From: Parapedobacter composti
Lineage (GTDB): Bacteria > Bacteroidota > Bacteroidia > Sphingobacteriales > Sphingobacteriaceae
DNA length: 64,000 bases
Direction: 5' to 3'
Assembly (NCBI RefSeq): GCF_900112315.1
Contig: NZ_FOLL01000003.1
Location: 62,001 to 126,000, forward strand
Made by a program: the position numbers and the translations under genes
Shown here: piece after piece, positions 17,072 through 26,003 of the stretch
Numbering within the stretch: the stretch's first letter is position 1
How the letters are laid out: each line of letters begins with the position of its first letter
The notes under the pieces: model-generated
Database searches by the model: none
Seen by the model: the letters and a program-made list of their open reading frames with translations, nothing else
Told to the model about the DNA's origin: nothing

Positions 17072-19621
17072 TCACTGCCCCACCATAAACAACGCGTTGC
17101 TCATCACCAGCTTCCCGTATTCCCAAAATCCGCGGAATAAGGGGTTGTCTACCAAGTAAACCACCTGCCCCCGGCCCCGGTGCTCCACACCGAAAACCAG
17201 CGATGATGCCAGGCGCTCTTTGGCCTTTGCCCCCACGAACCCCGACCGGTGGTAGCTCATGTCAGGGATAATACCGGCGTTGATGCCGTCCTTGAGATAA
17301 GCAAAGCGCTGTCCGCTATTTTTGAGTGTGTAATACGTACCGCCCGTGCCAAATCCCAGTGGGTACGATGCGTCCATACGCACTTCAAATACGGCACCCA
17401 ACACCGCGTCTGATATCCTCGCACGTTCCCTGCTTTTGAAATCTATTGTACGTTCCGCGGCCTTTTCTACCTCCTGCGCCTTCTCCGCTGCCTGTTTCTC
17501 CGTCTGGGTCAGGTATGGCGACACGCCGAATCCGCTTTTCCCCGAAAGGTATTCCACAGCCCCTTCAATGACAATCAGCTTGCCTCCGGCGGCTACCCAC
17601 GCGCTCAGCTTGGCCAACGTTTCTTCGCCCCAATTCCGGTAGTTGCCCGGCGGAAGAATGATGACGGTATACCTGCTGAGGTCTGCTGACGCCACCATGT
17701 CCGGCTCCAATACCGACAGCGGATAGTCAAGCTCCTGCTCCAAAAAGTGCCACACCTCACCCACATGGAGGGAGGCTGTGCCATTTCCACCAATGAGCGC
17801 AATCTCCGGTGCGCGGATAGCCCTCACCTCGGCAGAACCGAAATCCTTGCCGCTATCCACAAAGCCGGTAGTCACCGGCTCCAACGGCACCTCATGCGCA
17901 CCGGCCAGCGCCGCCACCCTGCCGTGAAAGTCGCCCTGCTCGTTACCCGCGCGGCCGATGATCAGCGACCCTGCCGGGTAAGTCCGTCCACTTACCGAAA
18001 ACGGGCGTCCGGCAAAACGCACGCGGATACCGGCATTAAGCAACGCCGCCAGAAACCGCGCGTGCTGCACCGACGTCCACGGAACAATATAGGCCACAGG
18101 ATTCGCTGTAACCGGTAGTTGCCGGAATACCGTATCGGGCACCGCATCGGCTTCCAGCCGGGTTTCCAGCGCATACGCCTGCAGCCCGTAGGTATAAGGC
18201 AGCGCCCAGCTGGTTATATCGTAGGTCAGGCTGTCGGAAAGTGCCGGGTTGGGCTCGAACAGCGCCTGCGCCAGCACTCCTTTGGGCTGGTAAGTGCTAA
18301 CAATCAGGTCGCCCTCCTCCAGCGTGAATGCGGCAGCCTTGCCCGTAAAATAGTCGAACCCCCTTTGCTTGGTGTGGTTCCCCCCTGCTTGGCCATAACG
18401 GATACCGTTACGGTCAAGCAGGCGCTTAAGCGCCGACAGCCGTTCCGGACTCGCCCCGGGTTTAACCACAAATGACCGGTACTTTCCCCCGGGGTGAGCA
18501 CCGCCCTCACCGAAATACCGGGTGAATTCATCCAGCAACCGATCGGCATGGCCCGCCACGGTTTCAATGGTGGCCATCCCCGAAGTATAGTGGTGCCGTA
18601 TCCTATCGGCCAGTGTCAGCGTATCGCCCAGGGCGGTCAATATACCCAACCCCGCCCGGCCGGAGCCACCCTGCTCGTAGGTCATCCCGATAGCGCCATT
18701 GAACATAGGCCAGCTATCGCCATAGCTGGGATAAAACAGATCAAACACTTCCCGGGTGAAATATAGCCAAGCCTGCTCATCGAAGTAGCGTGCGTTGTTC
18801 CGCCCCACCACTTCCTGGAATTCACGCTGGAAATCCGAAACCAGCGCATGTACAGGTTCGGCTGCTGGAGCAAAATAGTACGGGGCATCCACACCCTGCT
18901 CATGGAAATCCACATGCACCTGTGGCATCCATCGGTGGTAAAGATTAACGCGCGCCCGCGACTCCTGCTGCACCTGCCACGCCCAGTCACGGTTAAGGTC
19001 AAACAGGTAATGGTTAGGCCGCCCACCCGGCCAGGGCTCGGCGTGTTCAGCCGATTGCGGATCAGGCTGCATCCGCTTATTAGCCTTCTGAGTATACCAG
19101 CTGACATAGCGCTCATGTCCATCAGGATTGAGGCAGGGGTCAATGATCACTACCGTATTTTCCAGCCATTTCCGGGCAGTGGCATTCGCCGGATTCACCA
19201 GCTCCCAAAGGGTCTTCAGGGCAACCTCCGAAGACACTGCCTCATTGCCGTGTACATTATAACTTAGCCAGATAATAGGAATGCGTGTAGTGGGATCCCC
19301 CGGTTCCAGGCCAGCACGCCGCAGGTTATCCCGCCGGATGTTTTCAAGGTTAGCCATGTTTTCCGGTGAAGAAACAACCGCAACAAGAAGCGGGCGCTGT
19401 TCATAGGTAGTACCGTAAGGCACCATCTCCACGTTGCCGTTCGTCGAAGCCACATGCGCTACATAACTCACCAACCGGTGGTGCGGCGTAAACCGCTCGC
19501 CCAACGCATAGCCGAGAAATTCATCAGGCGCCAGGGTCTGCGCCGCCAAGGGGGTCAGGTGGCATAAAAAAAACAGGGCCGATCCGCAGGCAAGTCTGCT
19601 AAAAAATGTGCTTTTCATCAT
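17072..19621 (-). CDS. M14-family zinc carboxypeptidase, exported
   Basis: An 849-residue peptidase with a signal peptide ending at LAAQ. Zinc ligands are visible in NVHGNEAVS (HxxE) and in the HVDFHEQG segment, with the catalytic Glu in MTYEQGG. The C-terminal half (about 500-849) carries a class I glutamine amidotransferase-like fold, seen in LIGGNGTASLHVGEV and VIILPPGNYRNWG, common in Bacteroidetes M14 proteins. It probably cuts peptides in the periplasm or on the cell surface. Two ATG codons start the reading frame (19621 and 19618). The promoter was not identified. Confidence 0.9.
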   Translation of the reverse strand: MMKSTFFSRLACGSALFFLCHLTPLAAQTLAPDEFLGYALGERFTPHHRLVSYVAHVASTNGNVEMVPYGTTYEQRPLLVAVVSSPENMANLENIRRDNLRRAGLEPGDPTTRIPIIWLSYNVHGNEAVSSEVALKTLWELVNPANATARKWLENTVVIIDPCLNPDGHERYVSWYTQKANKRMQPDPQSAEHAEPWPGGRPNHYLFDLNRDWAWQVQQESRARVNLYHRWMPQVHVDFHEQGVDAPYYFAPAAEPVHALVSDFQREFQEVVGRNNARYFDEQAWLYFTREVFDLFYPSYGDSWPMFNGAIGMTYEQGGSGRAGLGILTALGDTLTLADRIRHHYTSGMATIETVAGHADRLLDEFTRYFGEGGAHPGGKYRSFVVKPGASPERLSALKRLLDRNGIRYGQAGGNHTKQRGFDYFTGKAAAFTLEEGDLIVSTYQPKGVLAQALFEPNPALSDSLTYDITSWALPYTYGLQAYALETRLEADAVPDTVFRQLPVTANPVAYIVPWTSVQHARFLAALLNAGIRVRFAGRPFSVSGRTYPAGSLIIGRAGNEQGDFHGRVAALAGAHEVPLEPVTTGFVDSGKDFGSAEVRAIRAPEIALIGGNGTASLHVGEVWHFLEQELDYPLSVLEPDMVASADLSRYTVIILPPGNYRNWGEETLAKLSAWVAAGGKLIVIEGAVEYLSGKSGFGVSPYLTQTEKQAAEKAQEVEKAAERTIDFKSRERARISDAVLGAVFEVRMDASYPLGFGTGGTYYTLKNSGQRFAYLKDGINAGIIPDMSYHRSGFVGAKAKERLASSLVFGVEHRGRGQVVYLVDNPLFRGFWEYGKLVMSNALFMVGQ

Positions 19622-19724
19622 CAGGAAGCGTTAGCATCAGACAAAGAACGTAAATATCTGTTAAACTCTGTTAAACCGTTTGCCCTTTGCACATTTTCAC
19701 CCTATCTTGCCCCTAAAAATTTAA

Positions 19725-19755
19725 TTGACAGGTATTTTAAATTCACTTATCTTTG
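19725..19755 (+). promoter_or_regulatory. Strong bamD promoter
   Basis: TTG at 19725-19727 (in TTGACA) and TATCTTTG at 19748-19755 are 20 nt apart, the ideal Bacteroidetes -33/-7 layout. The ATG of bamD starts 5 nt after the -7 box, so the transcript should have almost no leader. Confidence 0.75.
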
Positions 19756-19759
19756 CAAA

Positions 19760-20662
19760 ATGTTTATAAATAGGCGAATAGTGGCATGGGCTGCCGGGAT
19801 GTTTTTAGTGGTGGTGGTTGCGGGGTGCAAAAGCAAGTTCGAGAAGCTACGTGCCAGCAACAACGTCGCGCAGAAATATCAAGAGGCCATCAAGCTTTAC
19901 AACAGCAAAAAATACAGCAAAGCCCTGATACTATTTGAAGACCTGACCAACCGCTACCGCGGGCAGGCAGAAGCGGAAGACCTCTATTACTATACCGCCT
20001 ATACCAACTACTACCTGCGCGACTACACGTCGGCACGGTATCATTTCAAGCAATTTACAGATATTTATCCCAACAGCGCACGGGCAGAAGAATGCCGCTA
20101 CATGGGCGCCTATTGTTATTTCCTTGAATCACCCAAGGTAGGCTTAGATCAAGACTATACGTACCGGGCCATCGAAGCGCTGCAATTGTTTATCAACCTG
20201 TATCCCAACAGCGAACGGGCAGAAGAAGCGGCGGGCCTTATCCAGCAACTTCGCGATAAGCTGGAGACCAAGGCCTTCAACAATGCCAAGCTCTACCTCG
20301 ACATGGGGTTGCAAGACGATTACCGCGCTGCCGTCATTGCTTTTGACAACGTGCTTCGGGAGTTTCCGGACACCAAATATGCCGAAGAAATGGAATTCCT
20401 GAGCATCAAGGCCCAATACCTTTATGCCAACCAAAGCCGGCCACACAGGCAGGAGGAACGCTTCGACGAAATGATCGACATGTATAATAACTTTGTGACG
20501 GCTTATCCCGAGAGCAAATTCCGTAAAGACGCCGATCAATTGAAGCGGGATGCCGAAAAGGGCATCACCGAAGCAAAAAAATACATGGACGAAGTGAGCA
20601 GAATGGCAACTGCACAAGCGAGAGAAGAAGAATCATCGGATAAAACCACAATACAACAATAA
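19760..20662 (+). CDS. bamD: Outer-membrane assembly lipoprotein BamD
   Basis: A component of the BAM complex that inserts barrel proteins in the outer membrane. The 300-residue lipoprotein has a lipobox with Cys23 (VVAGCKSKF) and five TPR-like repeats, for example YYYTAYTNYYLRDYTSARYH and IYPNSARAEECRY. The last 35 residues are charged. It heads the bamD-rpoZ-coaBC unit, 19 nt before rpoZ. Confidence 0.93.
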   Translation: MFINRRIVAWAAGMFLVVVVAGCKSKFEKLRASNNVAQKYQEAIKLYNSKKYSKALILFEDLTNRYRGQAEAEDLYYYTAYTNYYLRDYTSARYHFKQFTDIYPNSARAEECRYMGAYCYFLESPKVGLDQDYTYRAIEALQLFINLYPNSERAEEAAGLIQQLRDKLETKAFNNAKLYLDMGLQDDYRAAVIAFDNVLREFPDTKYAEEMEFLSIKAQYLYANQSRPHRQEERFDEMIDMYNNFVTAYPESKFRKDADQLKRDAEKGITEAKKYMDEVSRMATAQAREEESSDKTTIQQ

Positions 20663-20681
20663 CACGTAATTCGCAGCAACT

Positions 20682-21017
20682 ATGAGTATACAGATAAGCA
20701 AAACCGTTCCCAATAGCACGGTAACCCGTGATCTCCGGGAGTTGGACGGCAAAACGGACAATATCTATGAATCCATCGTGATCATCAGCAAACGGGCCAA
20801 CCAGATCGCTGTGGACATGAAAGAGGAACTGAACGCCAAGCTGGCCGAGTTCGCTACCACAAATGACAACCTGGAAGAGGTGTTCGAAAACCGGGAACAG
20901 ATTGAAATTTCAAAGCATTACGAGCGGCTGCCCAAACCTTCACTGGTGGCCATTGACGAGTTCCTGAACGACAAGGTTTATTTCAGGAATCCGGCCAGGG
21001 AAAATGATAATGAGTAG
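20682..21017 (+). CDS. rpoZ: RNA polymerase omega subunit (Bacteroidetes type)
   Basis: A 111-residue protein matching the divergent omega subunit of Bacteroidetes, with DNIYESIVIISKRANQIAVDMK as the conserved helix region followed by an acidic segment and PKPSLVAIDEFLNDKVYF. The stop TAG overlaps the GTG start of coaBC. The position between bamD and coaBC supports the call. Confidence 0.88.
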   Translation: MSIQISKTVPNSTVTRDLRELDGKTDNIYESIVIISKRANQIAVDMKEELNAKLAEFATTNDNLEEVFENREQIEISKHYERLPKPSLVAIDEFLNDKVYFRNPARENDNE

Positions 21018-22228
21018 TGGCCATCCGTGGGAAGCATATCCTGCTGGGCGTCTGCGGCGGCATCGCCGCCTATAAGTCGGCCTACCTGACGCGCTTGCTG
21101 GTGAAAGCAGGAGCCCGGGTACAGGTAGTCATGACGCCCGATGCCACGCATTTCATCACACCACTTACGCTTTCCACCCTATCGGGAAACCCCGTATTGG
21201 TCGATTATTTCGACACCGCTACAGGCACATGGAACAACCATGTGCACCTCGCGCTCGGTGCCGACGCCATCGTAGTCGCCCCGGCAAGCGCCAATACGTT
21301 GGCCAAATTTGCACATGGCCTGTGCGACAACCTGCTATGTGCCATATACCTGTCGGCCAAAAGTCCTGTCTTCATCGCTCCCGCGATGGATCTAGACATG
21401 TGGGCCCATGGAAGCACGCAGTCCAATATCAAACAACTGCAATCCTTCGGCAACCGCATCATCCCTCCGGGAACGGGCGAACTGGCAAGTGGCCTGAGCG
21501 GCGAAGGCCGGCTGGCCGAGCCGGACGACATCCTCCAGGCGCTGACATCCTTTTTTTCCGCGGACCTTCCCCTGTCGGGCAAGAAAGCGCTCGTCACAGC
21601 CGGTCCCACGTGGGAAGCCATTGACCCGGTGAGGTATATCGGTAACCATTCCAGCGGCAAGATGGGCTATGCCCTCGCTGCGCAGCTCCACCGGTTGGGC
21701 GCCGACGTAACGCTGGTAAGCGGCCCCACGAACCTGGATGCACCCCATGGTGTTCACTTCGTAGGAGTCACTTCGGCCGCTGAAATGCTGGATGCCTGCC
21801 TGGCATATTTCGACCATTCAGACATCACGGTGATGAGTGCTGCCGTGGCTGACTATACTCCCAACGCCGTGGCTGACCGCAAAATCAAGAAAACCGGCGA
21901 TGGCCTTACCTTGGAACTCGTGAAAACCAAGGATATCCTGGCAACCCTCGGATCACGCAAACGCGCGGGGCAGCTGCTCATCGGCTTTGCCCTGGAAACA
22001 CATGACGAACAATCCCATGCCCGAGCCAAGCTCCAGCAGAAAAACTTGGATTTCATCGTCCTCAACTCCATGCGCGACGAAGGCGCCGGATTTGCGGGCG
22101 ATACCAATAAAATAACGATTATCGACCGCCAGAATCAGGCGGAGACCTTCACCCTCAAATCAAAAACGGAAGTCGCTGCGGATATTTGCGACCGCATCAT
22201 GCGGATGCTGAAGCCTTCCGGCGGCTAG
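21017..22228 (+). CDS. coaBC: Phosphopantothenoylcysteine synthetase/decarboxylase
   Basis: A bifunctional coenzyme A enzyme of 403 residues. The N-terminal CoaC part (about 1-185) shows the flavin-binding GVCGGIAAYK, the catalytic His in NHVHLALGADAIVVAPASANTLAK and PAMDLDMW. The C-terminal CoaB part (about 190-400) has TAGPTWEAIDPVRYIGNHSSGKMG and the AVADY region. Translation starts at GTG in a TAGTG overlap with rpoZ. The last 32 nt overlap the reverse LacI gene. Confidence 0.95.
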   Translation: MAIRGKHILLGVCGGIAAYKSAYLTRLLVKAGARVQVVMTPDATHFITPLTLSTLSGNPVLVDYFDTATGTWNNHVHLALGADAIVVAPASANTLAKFAHGLCDNLLCAIYLSAKSPVFIAPAMDLDMWAHGSTQSNIKQLQSFGNRIIPPGTGELASGLSGEGRLAEPDDILQALTSFFSADLPLSGKKALVTAGPTWEAIDPVRYIGNHSSGKMGYALAAQLHRLGADVTLVSGPTNLDAPHGVHFVGVTSAAEMLDACLAYFDHSDITVMSAAVADYTPNAVADRKIKKTGDGLTLELVKTKDILATLGSRKRAGQLLIGFALETHDEQSHARAKLQQKNLDFIVLNSMRDEGAGFAGDTNKITIIDRQNQAETFTLKSKTEVAADICDRIMRMLKPSGG

Positions 22229-23243
22229 ACTCCCGCACATCCAGCCGTATAGGTAACATCACCGTTTCATAATGGTCGGGGTGCTCCTTTCCCGTAATCA
22301 AGCCGATGAGTTTCTCTGCCGCTATACGGCCGATTTCAAACGCCGGTTGATAAACCGTAGAGAGCGGCGGGGTGAGTATCGGCGCCAATTCGGTATTGCA
22401 GAATCCTATTAGTGCCATATCCTCCGGTATGCGGCAGCCCCGCTCATGGAGCGCCCGCAGGCTAAACGTAGAAAGCTGGTCCGTCGCCGTAAAAAGCGCA
22501 TCCGGCGGTTCCGGCAACGCCAGCAGGGAGCGGATGGCATCCGTTACAGCTCCTTTCAGCGCCTCCCCGGCTAATGGTCCGCACACATGTACATATTCAT
22601 CCCGGTAAGGGATTCCGTGTTCCTCCAGCGCGTCGGCATAACCGCGGCTGCGCTGCATGGCGAAATGGATGCCCGGGCCGATATTCAGCATAGCTATGCG
22701 CTTATACCCGTTGGCTATCAGGTGCTGGGTAGCCCGGAATGCCCCATCGCGGTTGTCTATGCCCACCTGATACGAACCGAACCGATCACCGATACGGTCG
22801 AATAACACGACGGGCATGCCCATGGCCCTGACGTCAGACAGGTGCGCAAAATCCACGGTTTCGGACGATGGCGAAATAAGCACTCCTTCCACGCCCCGGG
22901 CTTCCAGCTGTCTTATGCATGATTTTTCCTGACTCAAAGACTCCTTGCTCTGCATGATAATCAAATCATAGCCCGCCTTGGTACAGGCACTGTCAATGCC
23001 ATCCAGCATACGGGACACGAAATTATTATCGATCGAGCAGATAACAACCCCTACCGAGCCGCTTTTGCCTTCCTTGAGGCTCTTAGCCATCCTGTTCGGG
23101 AAATAATGGTTTGCCTGCGCATAATCCAATACGCGTTTCTTCGTCTCGGCACCTATCTCGTAACTGTCGCGTAGCGCTTTGGAGACGGTGGAGACGGACA
23201 AACCCAATGCCTTGGCCATATCACGTAAAGTCAGATTGGGCAT
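22197..23243 (-). CDS. LacI-family transcriptional regulator
   Basis: A 348-residue regulator with an N-terminal LacI helix-turn-helix (TLRDMAKALGLSVSTVSKAL) and a periplasmic-binding-protein-like sugar domain (about 60-340). An in-frame ATG at 23294 exists, but 23243 (MPNLTLRD) puts the DNA-binding domain at the N terminus. The ligand is not known, though a sugar is likely. It is not next to any sugar operon; the nearest candidates in the window are the kdu and GH29 genes. A palindrome over its promoter suggests self-regulation. Confidence 0.93.
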   Translation of the reverse strand: MPNLTLRDMAKALGLSVSTVSKALRDSYEIGAETKKRVLDYAQANHYFPNRMAKSLKEGKSGSVGVVICSIDNNFVSRMLDGIDSACTKAGYDLIIMQSKESLSQEKSCIRQLEARGVEGVLISPSSETVDFAHLSDVRAMGMPVVLFDRIGDRFGSYQVGIDNRDGAFRATQHLIANGYKRIAMLNIGPGIHFAMQRSRGYADALEEHGIPYRDEYVHVCGPLAGEALKGAVTDAIRSLLALPEPPDALFTATDQLSTFSLRALHERGCRIPEDMALIGFCNTELAPILTPPLSTVYQPAFEIGRIAAEKLIGLITGKEHPDHYETVMLPIRLDVRESSRRKASASA

Positions 23244-23255
23244 GACGTTTAAATA

Positions 23256-23274
23256 AATGCTAAAGATAAGCATT
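23256..23274 (-). promoter_or_regulatory. Candidate LacI autoregulatory site on its promoter
   Basis: The inverted repeat AATGCT (23256-23261) and AGCATT (23269-23274) with a 7-nt spacer encloses TATCTTTA (minus strand, 23261-23268), one base off the -7 consensus. It lies 13 nt upstream of the LacI-type gene. Confidence 0.4.
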
Positions 23275-23304
23275 CCTGAGATATCTGCATCCATAACGAA
23301 ACCT

Positions 23305-23312
23305 TATCTTTG
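23305..23312 (+). promoter_or_regulatory. -7 promoter element of the membrane protein-dgkA-recO unit
   Basis: TATCTTTG matches the consensus and lies 31 nt before the ATG at 23344, divergent from the LacI promoter. No good -33 box. Confidence 0.5.
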
Positions 23313-23343
23313 TTTGATTGTCTTTATTCTTAAGATTACCACT

Positions 23344-23568
23344 ATGAATAAATACTTGCGCAGAGGATTACTGTATACCATGGCAGGGCTGGCGCTGTGT
23401 GCCTTGGGATACTATTTCATGGACTTGGAGGCCGGCGTATACAAATGGTTTATGGTCGTTGGCGTGGTCTTCTTCGGCTTGGGCTTTTTAACCGTATTTT
23501 ACAGTTTTATCCGGAAAATCGAACGCCAAAGCCTGCTGGAAGAGCGTAAGGGGCGGCAAAACCAATGA
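23344..23568 (+). CDS. Small membrane protein, unknown function
   Basis: A 74-residue protein with two predicted membrane helices (about residues 8-28 and 36-58) and a charged C-terminal tail (RKIERQSLLEERKG). The ATG at 23344 is preferred over an in-frame upstream ATG because it follows the promoter. It overlaps dgkA by 4 nt (ATGA), which implies coupled translation. Not recognised as a named family. Confidence 0.7.
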   Translation: MNKYLRRGLLYTMAGLALCALGYYFMDLEAGVYKWFMVVGVVFFGLGFLTVFYSFIRKIERQSLLEERKGRQNQ

Positions 23569-23930
23569 AAAAGCGCCCATCTAATCCATTTGCCCATGCC
23601 TTCCGGGGGTTGCAGGCAGCCTATCTCAGCGAACGCAATGTCAAAATCCACCTCGCTGCCGCCGCGCTGTCGGTGGCGCTGGGCGTATGGCTGGAGTTAT
23701 CAATGTACGAGTGGCTATGGATTTCGTTATCCATTGCGCTTGTATTCCTTTCAGAGTTATTGAATACCGCCATGGAAGCATTGGTGGATATGGTATCGCC
23801 AACCTACCATCCGCTGGCCCGAAAGGCAAAGGATACCGCCGCGGCGGCGGTACTGGTTGCTGCCGCATTCTCCCTGTTGGTTGGCGGAATAATATTTATT
23901 CCGAAATTTTGGTCTATTTTTGCCCTGTAG
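23565..23930 (+). CDS. dgkA: Diacylglycerol/undecaprenol kinase family protein
   Basis: A 121-residue inner-membrane lipid kinase with three membrane helices. The family motif ELLNTAMEALVD with its catalytic Glu, and KDTAAAAVL, are both present. In Gram-positive bacteria the family phosphorylates undecaprenol, while in enterics it uses diacylglycerol. Which substrate applies here cannot be told. Confidence 0.9.
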   Translation: MKKRPSNPFAHAFRGLQAAYLSERNVKIHLAAAALSVALGVWLELSMYEWLWISLSIALVFLSELLNTAMEALVDMVSPTYHPLARKAKDTAAAAVLVAAAFSLLVGGIIFIPKFWSIFAL

Positions 23931-23939
23931 GTTATCATC

Positions 23940-24662
23940 ATGTTGCACAAAACCCGGGGTGTTGTACTCAAGGTAACCCCATATTCCGAAAGCAGTGTCG
24001 TAGCTCAGATCTTCACCGAAAAGTTCGGGTTGCAATCCTTTATCGTTAACGGTGCGCGCAAACCGAAGGCCAAAATCGGGATAACCCTTCTTCAGCCCCT
24101 GCACTTACTGGATATGGTGGTATACCACCGCGAACACGCCTCCTTGCAACGCATCGCCGAAGCGCGGCAGCAACCCCATTTCCAGACCATCCCCTACGAT
24201 ATCATGAAAAGCTCCGTCGTGCTGTTCCTTAATGAGATGCTCTACAAAAGCCTCCGCCAGCAATCCGCCGATGAGCCGTTGTTCAATTTCCTATTCAATG
24301 CCATTTCCTGGCTGGACTCCACCGCCAGCATGCCTCCGGATTTTCATTTGTTTTTTCTCCTCAAACTTTCTCGCTACCTGGGGTTCGGACCGGCGGCCGC
24401 CAGAGCAGGACAGGCCTTCTTTGACCTGAAAGATGGGGTCTTCTGCGATCGGCTGCCGGCCCATGCGCTGGTATTGCAGCATCCCCATACCACGCAATTG
24501 GCCGCGTTGATGGCTTCTTCCGTAGAAAACCTCGCCACGTTGCAAATACCCTTGGCCGATCGCCGTTTCCTGATCGGTAAAATCATTGACTTTTACCGCC
24601 TGCATATCGACGGCATGGGCGAGATCAAATCGCATGAAGTGCTCGAAGCGGTCATGGAATAA
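23940..24662 (+). CDS. recO: DNA repair protein RecO
   Basis: A recombination mediator that loads RecA in the RecFOR pathway. The 240-residue protein starts with an OB-fold (LHKTRGVVLKVTPYSESSVV, then FIVNGARKPKAK) followed by a helical domain. The zinc-binding CxxC pairs found in many RecO proteins are absent, as in other Bacteroidetes. It starts 9 nt after dgkA. Confidence 0.92.
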   Translation: MLHKTRGVVLKVTPYSESSVVAQIFTEKFGLQSFIVNGARKPKAKIGITLLQPLHLLDMVVYHREHASLQRIAEARQQPHFQTIPYDIMKSSVVLFLNEMLYKSLRQQSADEPLFNFLFNAISWLDSTASMPPDFHLFFLLKLSRYLGFGPAAARAGQAFFDLKDGVFCDRLPAHALVLQHPHTTQLAALMASSVENLATLQIPLADRRFLIGKIIDFYRLHIDGMGEIKSHEVLEAVME

Positions 24663-24724
24663 AGCCGGTTTTGCCAAACAAAATTGCTGCCCGCTTGTTT
24701 CACCACTAATCAAATCCCTATACA

Positions 24725-24958
24725 ATGTGGCAGAAAAAAGATAACACCCTCTACCGCTCTTTTACCTTCGCTGATTTCGCCGAAGCGTTTGGTTTTATGG
24801 TCAAGGTAGCGCTGTTGGCAGAAAAACAAAACCACCACCCCACATGGTCCAATTCCTGGAACAAGGTCGAAATTTGGTTAAGCACGCACGATGCGGGCAA
24901 CACGGTAACCGAAAAGGACCGTAAGCTCGCCGAAGCAATTGACAAGCTGGTCGGATAA
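24725..24958 (+). CDS. Pterin-4a-carbinolamine dehydratase
   Basis: A 77-residue enzyme that dehydrates 4a-hydroxy-tetrahydropterin or acts on related pterins. The active-site motif [20 protein letters not shown] contains the two conserved His, Pro and Trp. It is shorter than the usual 95-110 residues because the N-terminal stretch before [10 protein letters not shown]-like residues is brief. It lies 62 nt after recO. Confidence 0.9.
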   Translation: MWQKKDNTLYRSFTFADFAEAFGFMVKVALLAEKQNHHPTWSNSWNKVEIWLSTHDAGNTVTEKDRKLAEAIDKLVG

Positions 24959-25170
24959 CCGTATACACCCACTTCCAGCAACCTACCGTTACGGTAATGT
25001 TCGACTAAGAAACTACCTTTATGCTTCGAAACGGAATCGCCGACTTGAAATTTATTTTCCCATTCCCCTTCAACTTCGAATATCCAAGACTCCGCTTTTA
25101 ATGTCATTATATTATGATTACGTGTCTGCCTATAAATGGAATCGACAGTACCATGAAATTCTTCCTTCAT
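24959..25170 (-). pseudogene. Possible decayed reverse-strand gene
   Basis: Reading from an ATG at 25170 on the minus strand gives a protein-like stretch (VDSIYRQTRNHNIMTLK, then KFQVGDSVSKHKGS) ending in an [13 protein letters not shown] segment. No stop occurs before it runs antisense into the pterin dehydratase gene. Upstream the frame is closed by TGA at 25231-25233, with more protein-like sequence beyond. This suggests a small gene that lost its start or stop. It could also be chance. The rest of 25171-25469 is AT-rich without a clear gene. Confidence 0.3.
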
Positions 25171-25469
25171 CCGGCTTTCTAAAAAGTACTCTCTATTCCA
25201 ATTCCCAAGGACGAAGCCAGGTTTGTATATTCACATCTCGGCGGCAATATTATCTTTCAGATCCGCTTGATTTCTTCTGTCCATTTGAAATACAGGACTG
25301 TAAGCATATCACAAATAAAGGGCATATTATAATCTACTCATCTTTTTAACCCAATAGGAATATTTATGGATGACTTGCAAAATATCGATATCAAACTGCG
25401 CCGTAGTCGTGCACTACATTCCATTATAAAAAATAAGGGCGCTTGTTACATCACCCTTTTTTTACCACG

Positions 25470-25500
25470 AAAAAAGCCGGCCATCAAAAGATAGCCGGCT
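25470..25500 (-). terminator. Rho-independent terminator of the cold-shock gene
   Basis: On the minus strand AGCCGGCTATC and GATGGCCGGCT form an 11-bp stem with one mismatch and a TTTT loop, followed by a run of six T. It lies 34 nt after the csp stop. Confidence 0.85.
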
Positions 25501-25533
25501 ACGCAATACAATAAATATAATTTTCAGGTATCC

Positions 25534-25725
25534 TTAGATAACCCTAACATTTACCGCATTTAGACCTTTTCTGCCTTGCTCAACCTCGTAAGAAACGTTG
25601 TCGTTCTCCCGGATTTTGTCGATAAGGCCCGATGAATGAACAAAAATGTCACGCTCACCGGAATTGGGAACGATAAAACCAAAACCTTTGGTTTCGTTGA
25701 AGAATTTAACTACTCCTTCTGCCAT
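25534..25725 (-). CDS. Cold-shock domain protein
   Basis: A 63-residue single CSD protein that binds single-stranded nucleic acid. RNP1 is KGFGFIV and RNP2 is DIFVHSS. The ATG at 25725 gives the usual length; an upstream in-frame ATG would add 11 hydrophobic residues and overlap the region right after the promoter. The gene has its own promoter and terminator. Confidence 0.93.
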   Translation of the reverse strand: MAEGVVKFFNETKGFGFIVPNSGERDIFVHSSGLIDKIRENDNVSYEVEQGRKGLNAVNVRVI

Positions 25726-25755
25726 TGTAATAGAAATTAAAAATATAATAAAACT

Positions 25756-25790
25756 CAAAGGTATGGATAATTATTTGTAAACCAGTCAAA
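25756..25790 (-). promoter_or_regulatory. Cold-shock gene promoter
   Basis: On the minus strand TTTG (25787-25790) and TACCTTTG (25756-25763) are 23 nt apart. The start site would be near 25750, leaving a leader of about 25 nt. Confidence 0.65.
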
Positions 25791-26003
25791 AAATTAATAA
25801 ATTAATTGCCGTACAGCTGTGTCCGGAAATGAAATGGACAGCGCGGTTGATTTCTTTTTTCAAGGACAATCGGAAAAACATTATCTTATTTCAGGAGTAT
25901 TATTATAAGGCACCTTTTTTATTTTGACCTTTTTATTACTTTTTTTACTTTGGAAAGGTTTTCTGTGGATGATGGATTTGTTTTAACTTTATCTGGCTAC
26001 TAA

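Noticed and set aside
24939-25349. Forward 136-codon ORF after the pterin dehydratase gene
   Set aside because: Overlaps the end of that gene and looks less protein-like than the reverse frame at the same place.
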